Source: Amycolatopsis mediterranei (GTDB taxonomy: Bacteria; Actinomycetota; Actinomycetes; Mycobacteriales; Pseudonocardiaceae). From it: 64,000 nt of DNA. This document shows, piece after piece, positions 35,450-45,592 of this stretch (the stretch's first letter is position 1; the number at the start of each line of letters is the position of its first letter). The notes under the pieces are model-generated. The model did not search any database. It was given only the letters and a program-made list of their open reading frames with translations, and had not been told where the DNA came from. Position numbers and translations under genes: made by a program. Where the stretch lies: the NCBI RefSeq assembly GCF_026017845.1, contig NZ_CP100416.1:9488366-9552365 (forward strand), in the 5' to 3' direction.

Positions 35450-38400
35450 ATGGGGTCGCCAAGCAGACCACTGATCGCCGCCGCGGCCGCCGTGCTCGTG
35501 GTCGCCGCCTCGACCCAGGCCACCGCGGCCGCCGCCGTGCCGGTCGATCCGGTGAGCCTGGTCAACCCGTTCGTCGGCACGCAGAACTTCGGGAACACGT
35601 TCCCGGGCGCCAGTGCGCCCTTCGGAATGGTGCAGGTCAGCCCGGACACCGGCGGGCAGGGCGGCTACGACTACCTGCAGAACGCGATCTACGGCTTCAG
35701 CCAGACGCACCTGTCCGGCGTCGGCTGCGGCGTGATGGGCGAGCTGCCGATCATGCCGACCACCGGCGCCGTGGACAACGTTGACAAGAACGCCTACCGG
35801 TCCGGATACAGCCACGACGACGAGCACGCCGAGCCCGGCTACTACCGCGTCGGCCTCAAGAAGTACGGCATCGACGCGGAACTGACGGCGACCGCGCGCA
35901 CCGGCTGGCAGCGCTACACCTTTCCGTCGACCGGCGCGGCGAACGTCCTGTTCAACACCGGTCAGGCCAACCAGTCCGTCAAGGACTCCGAGATCCACGT
36001 CGTCGGCGACCGGACGCTCGAAGGGCGGGTGAAAGCCGGCGGCTTCTGCGCCGGGCACGACGAACACACCGTCTACTTCACCGCCACCTTCGACCGGCCG
36101 TTCAGCTCGTTCGGCACCTGGCGCGATTCGACGCGCACGCCCGGCAGCCGCGACGCCGCGGGCACCGGCGGCAACGGCGCCTGGGCGAGCTTCGACGCGA
36201 CCACCGACCACGACGTCGTGCTCAAGGTCGGCCTGTCCTACACCGGTCTCGACGGCGCGCGAAAGAACCTCGCCGCGGAGACCAAGGACTTCGACTTCGA
36301 CGCCACGAAGACCGCGCTGCACCAGCAGTGGGTGGACCGGCTCGGCGCGATCAAGATCGCCGGCGGCACCACCGAGCGGCAGACGGCGTTCTACACCGCG
36401 CTCTACCACGCTCAGCTGCACCCGAACCTGGCCGGCGACACCGACGGCGCGTACACCGGCTTCGACGGCAAGGTGCACACCGCGAGCGGCTACACGCCGT
36501 ACCAGAACTTCTCGCTGTGGGACACCTACCGGCCGCAGAACCAGCTCCTCGAAATGCTGGAACCGCAGGTCGCGCGGGACGTCGCCCTGTCGGTCGTCGC
36601 CATCGGGCGCGACGGCGGGTGGCTGCCGCGGTGGGCGCTGGCCGAGAGCGAAACGAACATCATGACCGGCGACCCGGTGACGCCGTTCCTCGTCGAGGCG
36701 TGGTCGAAGGGCCTGCTCGCCGGGCACGAGGAAGAGGCGTACGCGCTGCTCAAGAAGAACGCGACGAGCACGCCGCCCGCCGATTCGCCGTACAACGGCC
36801 GCTCCGGCGTCAACTACTACAACGAGCGTGGGTACATCCCGAGCGGGCTGGAGCTCGGCAAGGACTGCGCGGCCAAGGGCGGCGACAACGACTGCGAGCA
36901 CCCGGCGTCGGCGACCATGGAGTACTCGGCGGCCGATGCGGCGCTGGCGTTGATGGCCCGCGGGCTGGGCCACGGCGCCGACGCGAAGATGTTCGCCGAC
37001 CGCGGTCAGTGGTACAAGAATCTCTGGGACTCGTCGACGCAGCAGTTCCGCCCGCGCACGACCGAGGGCACCTTCCTCGCGCCGTACAACCCGGTCGACG
37101 CCGGCCACCAGTTCCACGAAGGCGGCGCCTACCAGTACCAGTGGCTCGTGCCGCAGGACCCGGCCGGGCTCGTCTCGCTGATGGGCGGCCGGACGTCGAC
37201 GGAGAAGCGGCTTGATTCCTTCTTCGCCTACGACAAGCTGCTGGCCGATCCCGCCGGCACCGCGCGGAAGGACTGGATCGCCAGCCCGTACGACTACTAC
37301 GGCAAGTCCACCTACAACCCGAACAACGAGCCCGACCTGCTCGCCCCCTACACGTACAACTGGGTCGGCGCGCCGGCGAAGACGGCGACCGTCGTCCGCG
37401 CGGCGATGACGTTGTTCACCACCGGCCCCGACGGCATGACCGGCAACGACGACCTCGGCACCATGTCGGCCTGGTACGTCTTCTCGTCGCTCGGCCTGTA
37501 CCCGACGATGAGCGGCGCGAACTTCCTCGCGCTGTCGAGCCCGCAGTTCGAGTCGGCGACCGTCCGGATCGGACAGTACGGCTCCGCGCAGGGCGGGACG
37601 CTCACGGTGTCGGCGCCGGGCGCGAGCGACGCGAACCGGTACATCCAGCGCGTGTCGCTCAACGGCCGGGACGTCCGGCAGACGTCCCTGGACTGGGCTT
37701 CGCTGGCGCACGGCGGCACGCTCGCGCACCAGCTCGGGTCCCGGCCGTCTTCGTGGGGAACCTCGCCGTCCGCGGCCCCGCCTTCGGTGAACAACGCGCC
37801 GGGTGACCAGCGGCGGCACGTCGACGCTTCGCTGCGGCAGACGTCCGTGGTGATCCCGTCCGGCACCGCGCAGCAGGTCCACCTCGACCTGGACGTGGTG
37901 GCCCAGAACCCGGTGGTGCAGCCGGTGACGGTCTCGGTCACGGCGCCGTGGAAGACCCTGGTCCAGCCGTGGGAGTTGATCTGGTCCGGACGGCTGCCGG
38001 TGCAGCGGACGGTGCCGATCACGGTGAATGTGCCGGTGGGCGCGGCTCTCGGGACCTACCCGGTGCAGGTGACGGTGTCGGGCTTGGGCGCGAACACGGT
38101 GACCCGCTCGGCGACGATCGAGGTCCGCACGCCGTCGGCGTGCGTGTCGCCGGGCCCGCAGTGCGCGGTGGACTTGGGCCGCGACCGCAACCACGACGGC
38201 ACGGCGACCGTGGCCGCGTCCACGGAAGGCAATTTCGACGGCGGCGGCTGGAGCTACGACGCTTCGCTGCTCCCGGCGGCGGGGCCGGTGGTCTGGGACG
38301 GCGTCACGTACGCGGCGCCGGACGCTTCGGGGACGTCACCCAACTTCGTGGAGGCCCGCGGGCAGTCGCTGCTGCTCCCCGCCGGGCAGCACGGGGCGTT

Positions 38401-38686
38401 GAAGCTGGTCGGGGCGTCGCACAACGGGCCGGTGTCGACGACGCTGACGGCGCACTACACCGACGGCACGAGCGCCGACCTGGCCGTGACCTTCGGCGAC
38501 TGGGCGGGGTCCGGCAGTCCGGTGCTGCTCGAGATGCCGCACCGGATCAAGGCCGGCAGCGGGATCGACGGGCCGCCGGTCCGGTTGTTCGGGATTTCGG
38601 CCGGGCTGGACGGCGGGAAGACCGTGCAGTCGGTGAGCCTGCCGAACGACCCGCGGGTGGAGGTCTACGCGCTCACCCTGGCGTGA
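35450..38686 (+). CDS. Secreted GH92 alpha-1,2-mannosidase-like glycoside hydrolase
   Basis: 1,078 residues, long for the family's catalytic core (about 750), so accessory domains follow. A signal peptide covers 1-29 (LIAAAAAVLVVAASTQATAA). GH92 landmarks are VNPFVGTQNFGNTFPGASAP, GYSHDDEHAEPGYY, the catalytic-acid region ATMEYSAADAAL (E491) and the base-bearing GNDDLGTMSAWYVFSSLGLY (D667/D668). Residues 790-900 are an Ig-like NEW3-type region, and 905-1078 look like a NPCBM/carbohydrate-binding beta-sandwich. The enzyme would trim alpha-mannosides from fungal or plant glycans with Ca2+. It is controlled by the palindrome upstream. Confidence 0.93.
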   Translation: MGSPSRPLIAAAAAVLVVAASTQATAAAAVPVDPVSLVNPFVGTQNFGNTFPGASAPFGMVQVSPDTGGQGGYDYLQNAIYGFSQTHLSGVGCGVMGELPIMPTTGAVDNVDKNAYRSGYSHDDEHAEPGYYRVGLKKYGIDAELTATARTGWQRYTFPSTGAANVLFNTGQANQSVKDSEIHVVGDRTLEGRVKAGGFCAGHDEHTVYFTATFDRPFSSFGTWRDSTRTPGSRDAAGTGGNGAWASFDATTDHDVVLKVGLSYTGLDGARKNLAAETKDFDFDATKTALHQQWVDRLGAIKIAGGTTERQTAFYTALYHAQLHPNLAGDTDGAYTGFDGKVHTASGYTPYQNFSLWDTYRPQNQLLEMLEPQVARDVALSVVAIGRDGGWLPRWALAESETNIMTGDPVTPFLVEAWSKGLLAGHEEEAYALLKKNATSTPPADSPYNGRSGVNYYNERGYIPSGLELGKDCAAKGGDNDCEHPASATMEYSAADAALALMARGLGHGADAKMFADRGQWYKNLWDSSTQQFRPRTTEGTFLAPYNPVDAGHQFHEGGAYQYQWLVPQDPAGLVSLMGGRTSTEKRLDSFFAYDKLLADPAGTARKDWIASPYDYYGKSTYNPNNEPDLLAPYTYNWVGAPAKTATVVRAAMTLFTTGPDGMTGNDDLGTMSAWYVFSSLGLYPTMSGANFLALSSPQFESATVRIGQYGSAQGGTLTVSAPGASDANRYIQRVSLNGRDVRQTSLDWASLAHGGTLAHQLGSRPSSWGTSPSAAPPSVNNAPGDQRRHVDASLRQTSVVIPSGTAQQVHLDLDVVAQNPVVQPVTVSVTAPWKTLVQPWELIWSGRLPVQRTVPITVNVPVGAALGTYPVQVTVSGLGANTVTRSATIEVRTPSACVSPGPQCAVDLGRDRNHDGTATVAASTEGNFDGGGWSYDASLLPAAGPVVWDGVTYAAPDASGTSPNFVEARGQSLLLPAGQHGALKLVGASHNGPVSTTLTAHYTDGTSADLAVTFGDWAGSGSPVLLEMPHRIKAGSGIDGPPVRLFGISAGLDGGKTVQSVSLPNDPRVEVYALTLA

Positions 38687-38767
38687 CGGTCCGGTTCGCC
38701 GGTGCTCCGGCGAACCGTTCCGCCAAGTCAGGGCGAAGGCTGGAATCTCAGCACCCCGGCAAGGCCG

Positions 38768-39844
38768 TCAGGCGACGATCCGCGGTTCGGACGCCAGCCG
38801 CGACAGGACGTGCGTCAGGCGGCGGGCCGCCACGTCCCACTCCTCCAGCGCGCTGCCCCGGCCCAGCGCCGCCGTGCGCAGGGACCTTCTCAACTCCGGG
38901 TCCGCGTACCAGCGGTGCAGCGCGTCGGCCAGTGCGAACGGGTCGTCCGGCTCGACGAGCAGGCCCGGCATCTCGCCGTCGGCGTCGACGCCCAGTGCGT
39001 CGTACACCCCGCCCACCTCGGCGGCCAGCACCGGGATGCCCCTGGCCAGCGCCTGGGCCACGAACATGCCCGACGTCGCCGCGCGGGCCGGGATGACCAG
39101 CAGGTCCGCCGCGTTGTACGCCGCGCCGAGGTCGACCGCGTCGCCCGCGAGCGTGATGCGGTTGCCGAGGCCGAGCCGCTCGATCGACCAGCCGAGCTCG
39201 GCGACGTACGCCGGGTCCGCCTCCAGCGAACCGGCGAACACGCACGACAGGGCCAGGTGGTCGACCTCGCCGAGGGCCTGGACCAGCACGTCGTGGCCGT
39301 TGCGGTGGGTCACCTCGCCCACGCAGAGCAGCCGGGACACGCCGTCCGCGCCCGCCGCGAGCGGGGCCGCGTCGGTTCCTGGCTTGGCGACGTAGACGCG
39401 GCCCGGGTCCAGGTCGTGGCGGTCGATCAGCAGGCGGGCGAGCCACGGGCTGGTCGCGACGACCATCCCGGCCATCCGCAGCGTCTCGCGCTCGCACGCG
39501 TCGAGCTCCGCGGCGTGCGCCGGGGCGAGCCCCGGCTCGTCGGCCAGGGCCTGGTGCACCAGCACGGCCAGGCGCAGCCGCCGCGCGTGCGGGACGACGA
39601 TCTCGGGGACGCCGGAGGCGATCATGCCGTCGAGCAGCACGACCGTCCGGTCCGGCAGCGCGGCGAGCGACCGCGCCAGTCTCCGTCTCGACGTCGCGTC
39701 CGGCTCCGGCCAGTCGCCGGCGATCGGCAGCTCCAGCACCGGCTGCCCGACGGCGGGCAGGTTCTGGCACATCCGCTTGTCGTAGGTGTCGCTGCCCGGC
39801 GGCGCGGCCGGGAGGATGAACACCATCGGGTCGGCGGGCCTCAT
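38768..39844 (-). CDS. GT4-like protein lacking the EX7E motif
   Basis: 358 residues, clearly paralogous to the GT4 at 45589 (shared TYDKRMC/TYDRRMC, LLDGMIASGVPEIVVPHARR, GVSRLLCV). Where the paralogue has SRAETFGMVVTEALARG, this one has ARAATSGMFVAQALARG, so both glutamates of EX7E are gone. The donor-binding R-K (TPRKG) is R-N (THRNG). It is therefore probably not an ordinary glycosyltransferase; a regulatory or substrate-presenting role, or a different donor mode, is possible. It lies between GH92 and the kinase, on the same strand as the kinase. Confidence 0.75.
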   Translation of the reverse strand: MRPADPMVFILPAAPPGSDTYDKRMCQNLPAVGQPVLELPIAGDWPEPDATSRRRLARSLAALPDRTVVLLDGMIASGVPEIVVPHARRLRLAVLVHQALADEPGLAPAHAAELDACERETLRMAGMVVATSPWLARLLIDRHDLDPGRVYVAKPGTDAAPLAAGADGVSRLLCVGEVTHRNGHDVLVQALGEVDHLALSCVFAGSLEADPAYVAELGWSIERLGLGNRITLAGDAVDLGAAYNAADLLVIPARAATSGMFVAQALARGIPVLAAEVGGVYDALGVDADGEMPGLLVEPDDPFALADALHRWYADPELRRSLRTAALGRGSALEEWDVAARRLTHVLSRLASEPRIVA

Positions 39845-39950
39845 CGCGCACGCCGGAGCAGGTCGGGTTCGGAAACAGACACGGCTACCTCCAGCGTGGA
39901 TCGACGGCGGTGACGGCTCATACGTCACACGCACCCCGGCCCGCGAAGGT

Positions 39951-41435
<1,485 letters not shown>

Positions 41436-41573
41436 CCACCATTCTCCGAAGTGGCCGACGAGATCCGGTCAGCATGCCAGCCTGCGCGGCCGACCGGTAC
41501 CAACGTAACCGAAAACCTTGCGCGGACAGCGCAAAAGAGCGCTGTGGCGCCGCCCACGGTGTACCCAGGAATC

Positions 41574-42374
41574 CTAACGAACAACCCCGTACGCCCGATC
41601 AAGTGCGTCCACGATCTCCTTGCGCAGCCCGGCGCCGACGGCGATCGTCGCCTCGGAACCGACCGTGTGCTCGCTGCCGTCGCGGTCGACGACGACACCG
41701 CCGGCCTCCCGCACGAGCAGCACGCCGGCCATGGTGTCCCACGGGTTGTTGGACAGGATCAGTGCGGCGTCGAGCTTTCCGTCCGCCACCCAGGCGAGGT
41801 CGATGGCCGCCGTGCCGAGCATCCGGATCTTCTGCGCCCGCGCGCCGAGGTCCGACAGCAGCGTCAGCCGCGCGCGGTTCTTCTCCTCGGCGAGCTCGCC
41901 GATCGCGAAGTCCCCGACGGCGATCATCGCGTCGGACAATTCCGTCGCGGTGGAAGCGCCGACGCGCTCTCCGTTCGCGAAGGCGCCTTCGCCGCGCGCT
42001 GCGGTGTAGGTGACGCCGAGGTACGGCAGCGTGATCGCGGCGACCGTGCTGTGCTCGCCGTCCACCAGCGCCAGGGAAATCCCGCAGAGCGGAATTCCGC
42101 GGGCGAAGTTGGCGGTCCCGTCGATGGGGTCGAGCGCCCACCAGCGGCCGCCGCCGTCCCCGCTGCGGCCGCGCTCCTCGCCGAGGATCCCGATCTCCGG
42201 CGTCTCGGCGGTGAGGAACTCCCGCAGCGCGTCCTCGACCGCGGTGTCGACGTCGGTCACCAGATCGCGATCGCCTTTCGCGGAAACGGAAAAACTCGGG
42301 CGCGACCTGACGATCTCCGTCGCCTTCGCCACGGCCTCGCGCGCGACGTCCAGTAGTGCGGCATGCTCGGTCAT
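41574..42374 (-). CDS. Inositol-monophosphatase-family phosphatase
   Basis: 266 residues. Metal-binding motifs are EERG, WWALDPIDGTANFARG and WDTMAGVLLVREAGG. The family removes phosphate from inositol-1-phosphate, histidinol-phosphate, FBP or PAP with Mg2+. The start ATG at 42374 is 28 bp from the divergent creatininase-family gene. An inositol role would fit the CDP-alcohol phosphatidyltransferase at 48113, but that link is inference. Confidence 0.88.
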   Translation of the reverse strand: MTEHAALLDVAREAVAKATEIVRSRPSFSVSAKGDRDLVTDVDTAVEDALREFLTAETPEIGILGEERGRSGDGGGRWWALDPIDGTANFARGIPLCGISLALVDGEHSTVAAITLPYLGVTYTAARGEGAFANGERVGASTATELSDAMIAVGDFAIGELAEEKNRARLTLLSDLGARAQKIRMLGTAAIDLAWVADGKLDAALILSNNPWDTMAGVLLVREAGGVVVDRDGSEHTVGSEATIAVGAGLRKEIVDALDRAYGVVR

Positions 42375-42402
42375 GCCACCAACATAGAGAAGGGACGCGC
42401 GC

Positions 42403-43101
42403 ATGACCGATCTGTTCCCGCTCGCCACCACCGCCGACGAGCAGGAGCGGCGGGCGTCGGTCGCGGTGCTCCCGGTCGGCAGCTTCGAGCAGCACGGCGC
42501 GCACCTCCCGCTGGCGACCGACACGGTGATCGCGGCCACCCTCGCCGGCGCGGTGGCCGAGGCGTACCCCGTCCTCCACCTGCCGCCGATCACGATCTCG
42601 TGCTCGCACGAGCACGCGGGCTGGGCCGGCACGGTGAGCATTTCGGCGCGCACGCTGCACGCCGTGGTCACCGATGTCGCCGCGTCCCTGAAAGCGTCCG
42701 GGGTGGACCGGCTCGTGCTGGTCAACGGGCACGGCGGCAACTACGTACTGTCCAATGTGGTCCAGGAGGCGGCGGGCGCGATGGCGCTGTTCCCGGGGGT
42801 CGCGGACTGGCAGGCGGCGCACACCGCGGCCGGCCTGCGGACGTCACTGGACGACGACATGCACGCGGGCGAGCTGGAGACGTCGATCCTGCTGCACGCC
42901 CACCCGCACCTGGTCCGGCCCGGACACGAAACGGCCGACCACGTCACCGACCGGGAGCACCTGCTGACACTGGGCCTGCGGGCCTACACGGAGTCGGGGG
43001 TGGTCGGCCGTCCTTCGCTGGCGAGCGCGGCCAAGGGGCACGTCGTGCTGGACACGCTGGTCCAGCGCTTCGCCGGGGTGCTCGAGGTGCTAGGCGCCTG
43101 A
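42403..43101 (+). CDS. Creatininase-family amidohydrolase (possible FAPy deformylase)
   Basis: 232 residues. Metal ligands of the family are visible: E29, H31 and D40 in FEQHGAHLPLATD, VNGHGGN at 108-113, and H154/E157 in DMHAGELETS. The family includes creatininase, MftE and archaeal ArfB, which hydrolyses the formamide of FAPy. The gene converges on, and overlaps by 12 bp, the GTP-cyclohydrolase gene predicted to stop at FAPy, so ArfB-like deformylation is my preferred role. No mycofactocin genes are nearby, which argues against MftE. Confidence 0.85.
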   Translation: MTDLFPLATTADEQERRASVAVLPVGSFEQHGAHLPLATDTVIAATLAGAVAEAYPVLHLPPITISCSHEHAGWAGTVSISARTLHAVVTDVAASLKASGVDRLVLVNGHGGNYVLSNVVQEAAGAMALFPGVADWQAAHTAAGLRTSLDDDMHAGELETSILLHAHPHLVRPGHETADHVTDREHLLTLGLRAYTESGVVGRPSLASAAKGHVVLDTLVQRFAGVLEVLGA

Positions 43102-43752
43102 GAACGCCTGGCCCAGGTGCGGCAGCAGGTGGGCCATCCGCTCGGCCTTCGTCCGCAGGTACCGCAGGTTCTCCGGATTCGGCGGAACCAGCAGCGGCAC
43201 CTGCTCGCTGATCCGGATTCCGTAGCGCGTGAGCTGTTCGACCTTCGCCGGGTTGTTCGACAGCAGGCGCACCGAGCGGACGCCGAGGTCGGTCAGGATG
43301 CCCGCCGCCGCGTGGTAGTCGCGGGCGTCGACCGGCAGGCCCTGCGCCACGTTCGCGTCGACCGTGTCGAGGCCCTCGTCCTGCTGCAGGCGCATCGCCT
43401 CGAGCTTCGCGAGCAGGCCGATCCCGCGGCCCTCGTGGCCCTGGACGTAGACGAGCACGCCCGAGCCCTCCTCGACGATCCGGTCCAGCGCCACCGCCAG
43501 CTGGTCGCCGCACTCGCAGTGCGTCGAGCCGAAGACGTCGCCGGTCAGGCATTCGCTGTGCACCCGGACCAGCGCACCGAGCGGGGCGACGTCGCCGTAG
43601 ACCAGCGCGACCTGCTCGGTGCCGGTGCGGTCGAGGTACCCGAACGCGCGGAAGGTCCCGTGCCGGGTCGGCAGCCGGGTTTCGACGACCCGCTCGACCA
43701 CGGCCCGGCGCGGCAGACCCCCGGCAAGATCACTGACGTCACTTGCGGTCAT
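43090..43752 (-). CDS. GTP cyclohydrolase II variant with Met120 (predicted FAPy-forming)
   Basis: 220 residues from ATG 43752, overlapping the upstream stop (ATGA). Zinc ligands are C69, C79 and C81 (CLTGDVFGSTHCECG); GTP-binding parts are VRVHSECLTGD, YVQGHEGRGIGLLAK and LLSNNPAKVEQL. The position of E. coli Tyr105 (KIRAYALQ) is Met120 here (KLEAMRLQ). Tyr is otherwise invariant in riboflavin GCH II. S. coelicolor SCO6655 carries the same Met and releases only the formylated pyrimidine (FAPy), as I recall. There is no DHBP-synthase domain and no rib gene nearby, so a riboflavin role is unlikely. It is last in a six-gene operon. Confidence 0.88.
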   Translation of the reverse strand: MTASDVSDLAGGLPRRAVVERVVETRLPTRHGTFRAFGYLDRTGTEQVALVYGDVAPLGALVRVHSECLTGDVFGSTHCECGDQLAVALDRIVEEGSGVLVYVQGHEGRGIGLLAKLEAMRLQQDEGLDTVDANVAQGLPVDARDYHAAAGILTDLGVRSVRLLSNNPAKVEQLTRYGIRISEQVPLLVPPNPENLRYLRTKAERMAHLLPHLGQAFSGA

Positions 43753-44768
43753 GACTTCAACCCCACTTCCGATTCGATCCCGGTGTCGGCCGCCGTGCGC
43801 GGAGCGGGCACGACACCGGTGTGCGGAGCGCGGGTCTCGCGGAACCCGGCGACACTCCGGACGAACAGGACACCGGCGCCAGGCAGGCTCGCGACGAGCG
43901 TGAGCACGCCGTAGACCACGGCGACGGTGACACCTTGGGCGGCTCCCAGACCGGCCGCGCCGAAGAGCAGGGCGCAGACGCCCTCGCGCGGGCCGAAGCC
44001 GCCGACGTTGAGGGGGAGGCCCATCGCGAGCAGCGCGAGGACCATCAGGGGCACCAGCTGCCACACCGGCGCGCCGACCCCGGCGACGCGGGCGGCGACG
44101 ACGAACAGGGCCAGGTGCCCGGCCAGGGTCGCGACGGACAGGAAGCCCACGCTGGGCCACGTCTCGCGGGTCAGCAGCCCGAGCCGGACGTCGGCGAGGG
44201 TGGCGGCGAAGCCGCGGCGCCACTTCGACGGGCTGTGGATCCAGCGGCCGCCCAGCAGGCGGCCGACGACCAGCGCGGTGACGGCGGCCAGCACGACGAC
44301 CACCCCGGCCACCACCACGACCTCGCGGAACGCGCCGGGGACGACGTCCGGCGACGCGAGCACGACGGTGACCGCGGAGGCGATCAGCACGACCTGGCCG
44401 GCGGTGCGTTCCAGGACGACGGCCCGCACGCCGCGCGGCACGTCCCCGCTGTCACGGCCGTGCTGGACCGCGCGGTGGACGTCGCCGAGGACGCCGGCGG
44501 GCAGCACGCCGTTGAAGAACAGCGCGCGGTAGTAGTCGGCGACGGCGGTGCGCAGCGAAAGCCGCAGGCCGAGCCGGGTGGCGACGATCTGCCAGCGGCC
44601 CGCGCTGAACAGCGTCGTCGTGAAGCCGATGGCGAGGGCGGCCAGCACGCCGGGGACGCTGATCCGGCCGAGCCCGTCGAGGAAGGCGGCGCTGCCGAGC
44701 TGCCAGACGAGGACGGCGAGGATGCCGGCCGCGCCGAGGATCCGCAGCCAGGCCAGTGCGCGCTTCAC
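43749..44768 (-). CDS. LPG_synthase_TM/UPF0104 membrane protein
   Basis: 339 residues from GTG 44768 with about eight membrane segments. Family landmarks are DYYRALFFNGVLPAGVLGDV (near 78-97), VVLERTAGQVVL and GLPLNVGGFGPREG. The fold is the flippase half of MprF; stand-alone members move lipids or lipid-linked glycans across the membrane. The C-terminal 30 residues are cytoplasmic. Overlaps of 4 nt with both neighbours tie it to the methyltransferase and GTP cyclohydrolase. Confidence 0.82.
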   Translation of the reverse strand: MKRALAWLRILGAAGILAVLVWQLGSAAFLDGLGRISVPGVLAALAIGFTTTLFSAGRWQIVATRLGLRLSLRTAVADYYRALFFNGVLPAGVLGDVHRAVQHGRDSGDVPRGVRAVVLERTAGQVVLIASAVTVVLASPDVVPGAFREVVVVAGVVVVLAAVTALVVGRLLGGRWIHSPSKWRRGFAATLADVRLGLLTRETWPSVGFLSVATLAGHLALFVVAARVAGVGAPVWQLVPLMVLALLAMGLPLNVGGFGPREGVCALLFGAAGLGAAQGVTVAVVYGVLTLVASLPGAGVLFVRSVAGFRETRAPHTGVVPAPRTAADTGIESEVGLKS

Positions 44769-45592
44769 GCCGCCACCGCCCGGCTCGGCGGCAGGACCAG
44801 CAGGTCGCCGTGGTGGATCACCGCGTGCAGCTCGCCGGAGCGGGCCATTTCCAGCCGCCGCTGCAGGTAGACGTCGGCGACCGGGCGCAGCTCCGGCAGC
44901 TGCTCGACGGCGGCGCCGACCCAGCCTTCGAGCCACTGCCGCTGCAGTTCGGCCTGGTCCGGGCCGAGCCGCCAGGCGCTGTCCGCGCGGACGACCGTCG
45001 CGCCGAGCCTGCCGAACGCGGTCGCGGCGACGTCCACGGCGTTCGGGCCGAGCAGCCGGCGGCCGTCTTCGGTGACCCGGCGCTGGTGGGCGTTGAACGC
45101 AGCGGCGAGCGCGGGGTCGAGCGGGTCGGCGGGCGAGAGCTCCACCTTGCCGGTGACCGACAGCATCAGCAGGGCCGCGCAGCCGGCTTCGACGACCGCC
45201 GTGGCCAGTGCCGTGACCTCGTCCCTGGTCAGCAGGTCGAGCAGGGCGGACGCGGTGACCAGCGACGTCCCGGCGAGGTCGGCGGCCCGCAGCGCGGTGA
45301 TGTCGCGCTGCTCGGCGACGGCGTCGACCGGGCTGCCGTCGAGCGCGGTGCCCGGGAGGCTCGCCTGGGCGTGGGCGAGCAGGTCGGTGTCGTGGTCGTG
45401 CAGGATCCAGTGCTGGCTGCCGGGCAGGCGGGCGGCCAGCCAGCGGCCGAGCGAGCCGGTGCCGCAGCCCAGGTCCCGAACCACGAAGTCCTCGGGCAGG
45501 TGGGCGCGCAGCGGTTCGAGGAGCTCGGTGGCGCGGGCCGCGGCGTCGGCGGGTTCGCGCAGGTAGAGCCAGTCGGGGGCGAACGCGGTCAT
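44765..45592 (-). CDS. SAM-dependent methyltransferase
   Basis: 275 residues from ATG 45592. Motif I is VVRDLGCGTGSLGRWLAARL, followed by WILHDHDTDLLAHAQ, and LVTASALLDLLTRDEV supplies motif II. The C-terminal half (PNAVDVAATAFGRLGATVVR) is specific to this operon type. It is coupled by 4-nt overlaps to the GT4 upstream and UPF0104 downstream. The product scaffold being methylated is unknown. Confidence 0.82.
   Translation of the reverse strand: MTAFAPDWLYLREPADAAARATELLEPLRAHLPEDFVVRDLGCGTGSLGRWLAARLPGSQHWILHDHDTDLLAHAQASLPGTALDGSPVDAVAEQRDITALRAADLAGTSLVTASALLDLLTRDEVTALATAVVEAGCAALLMLSVTGKVELSPADPLDPALAAAFNAHQRRVTEDGRRLLGPNAVDVAATAFGRLGATVVRADSAWRLGPDQAELQRQWLEGWVGAAVEQLPELRPVADVYLQRRLEMARSGELHAVIHHGDLLVLPPSRAVAA

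Noticed and set aside
35285..38194. A minus-strand open frame of about 970 codons
   Set aside because: It is antisense to the GH92 gene, with Arg/Val/Gly-rich composition and no motif.
42403..43101. Calling the creatininase-family protein MftE
   Set aside because: No mycofactocin precursor, radical SAM or MftF-like gene is present in the window.
43090..43752. Naming the GCH II gene ribA for riboflavin synthesis
   Set aside because: Met120, the absence of a DHBP-synthase domain and of other rib genes, and the operon context argue for another pathway.
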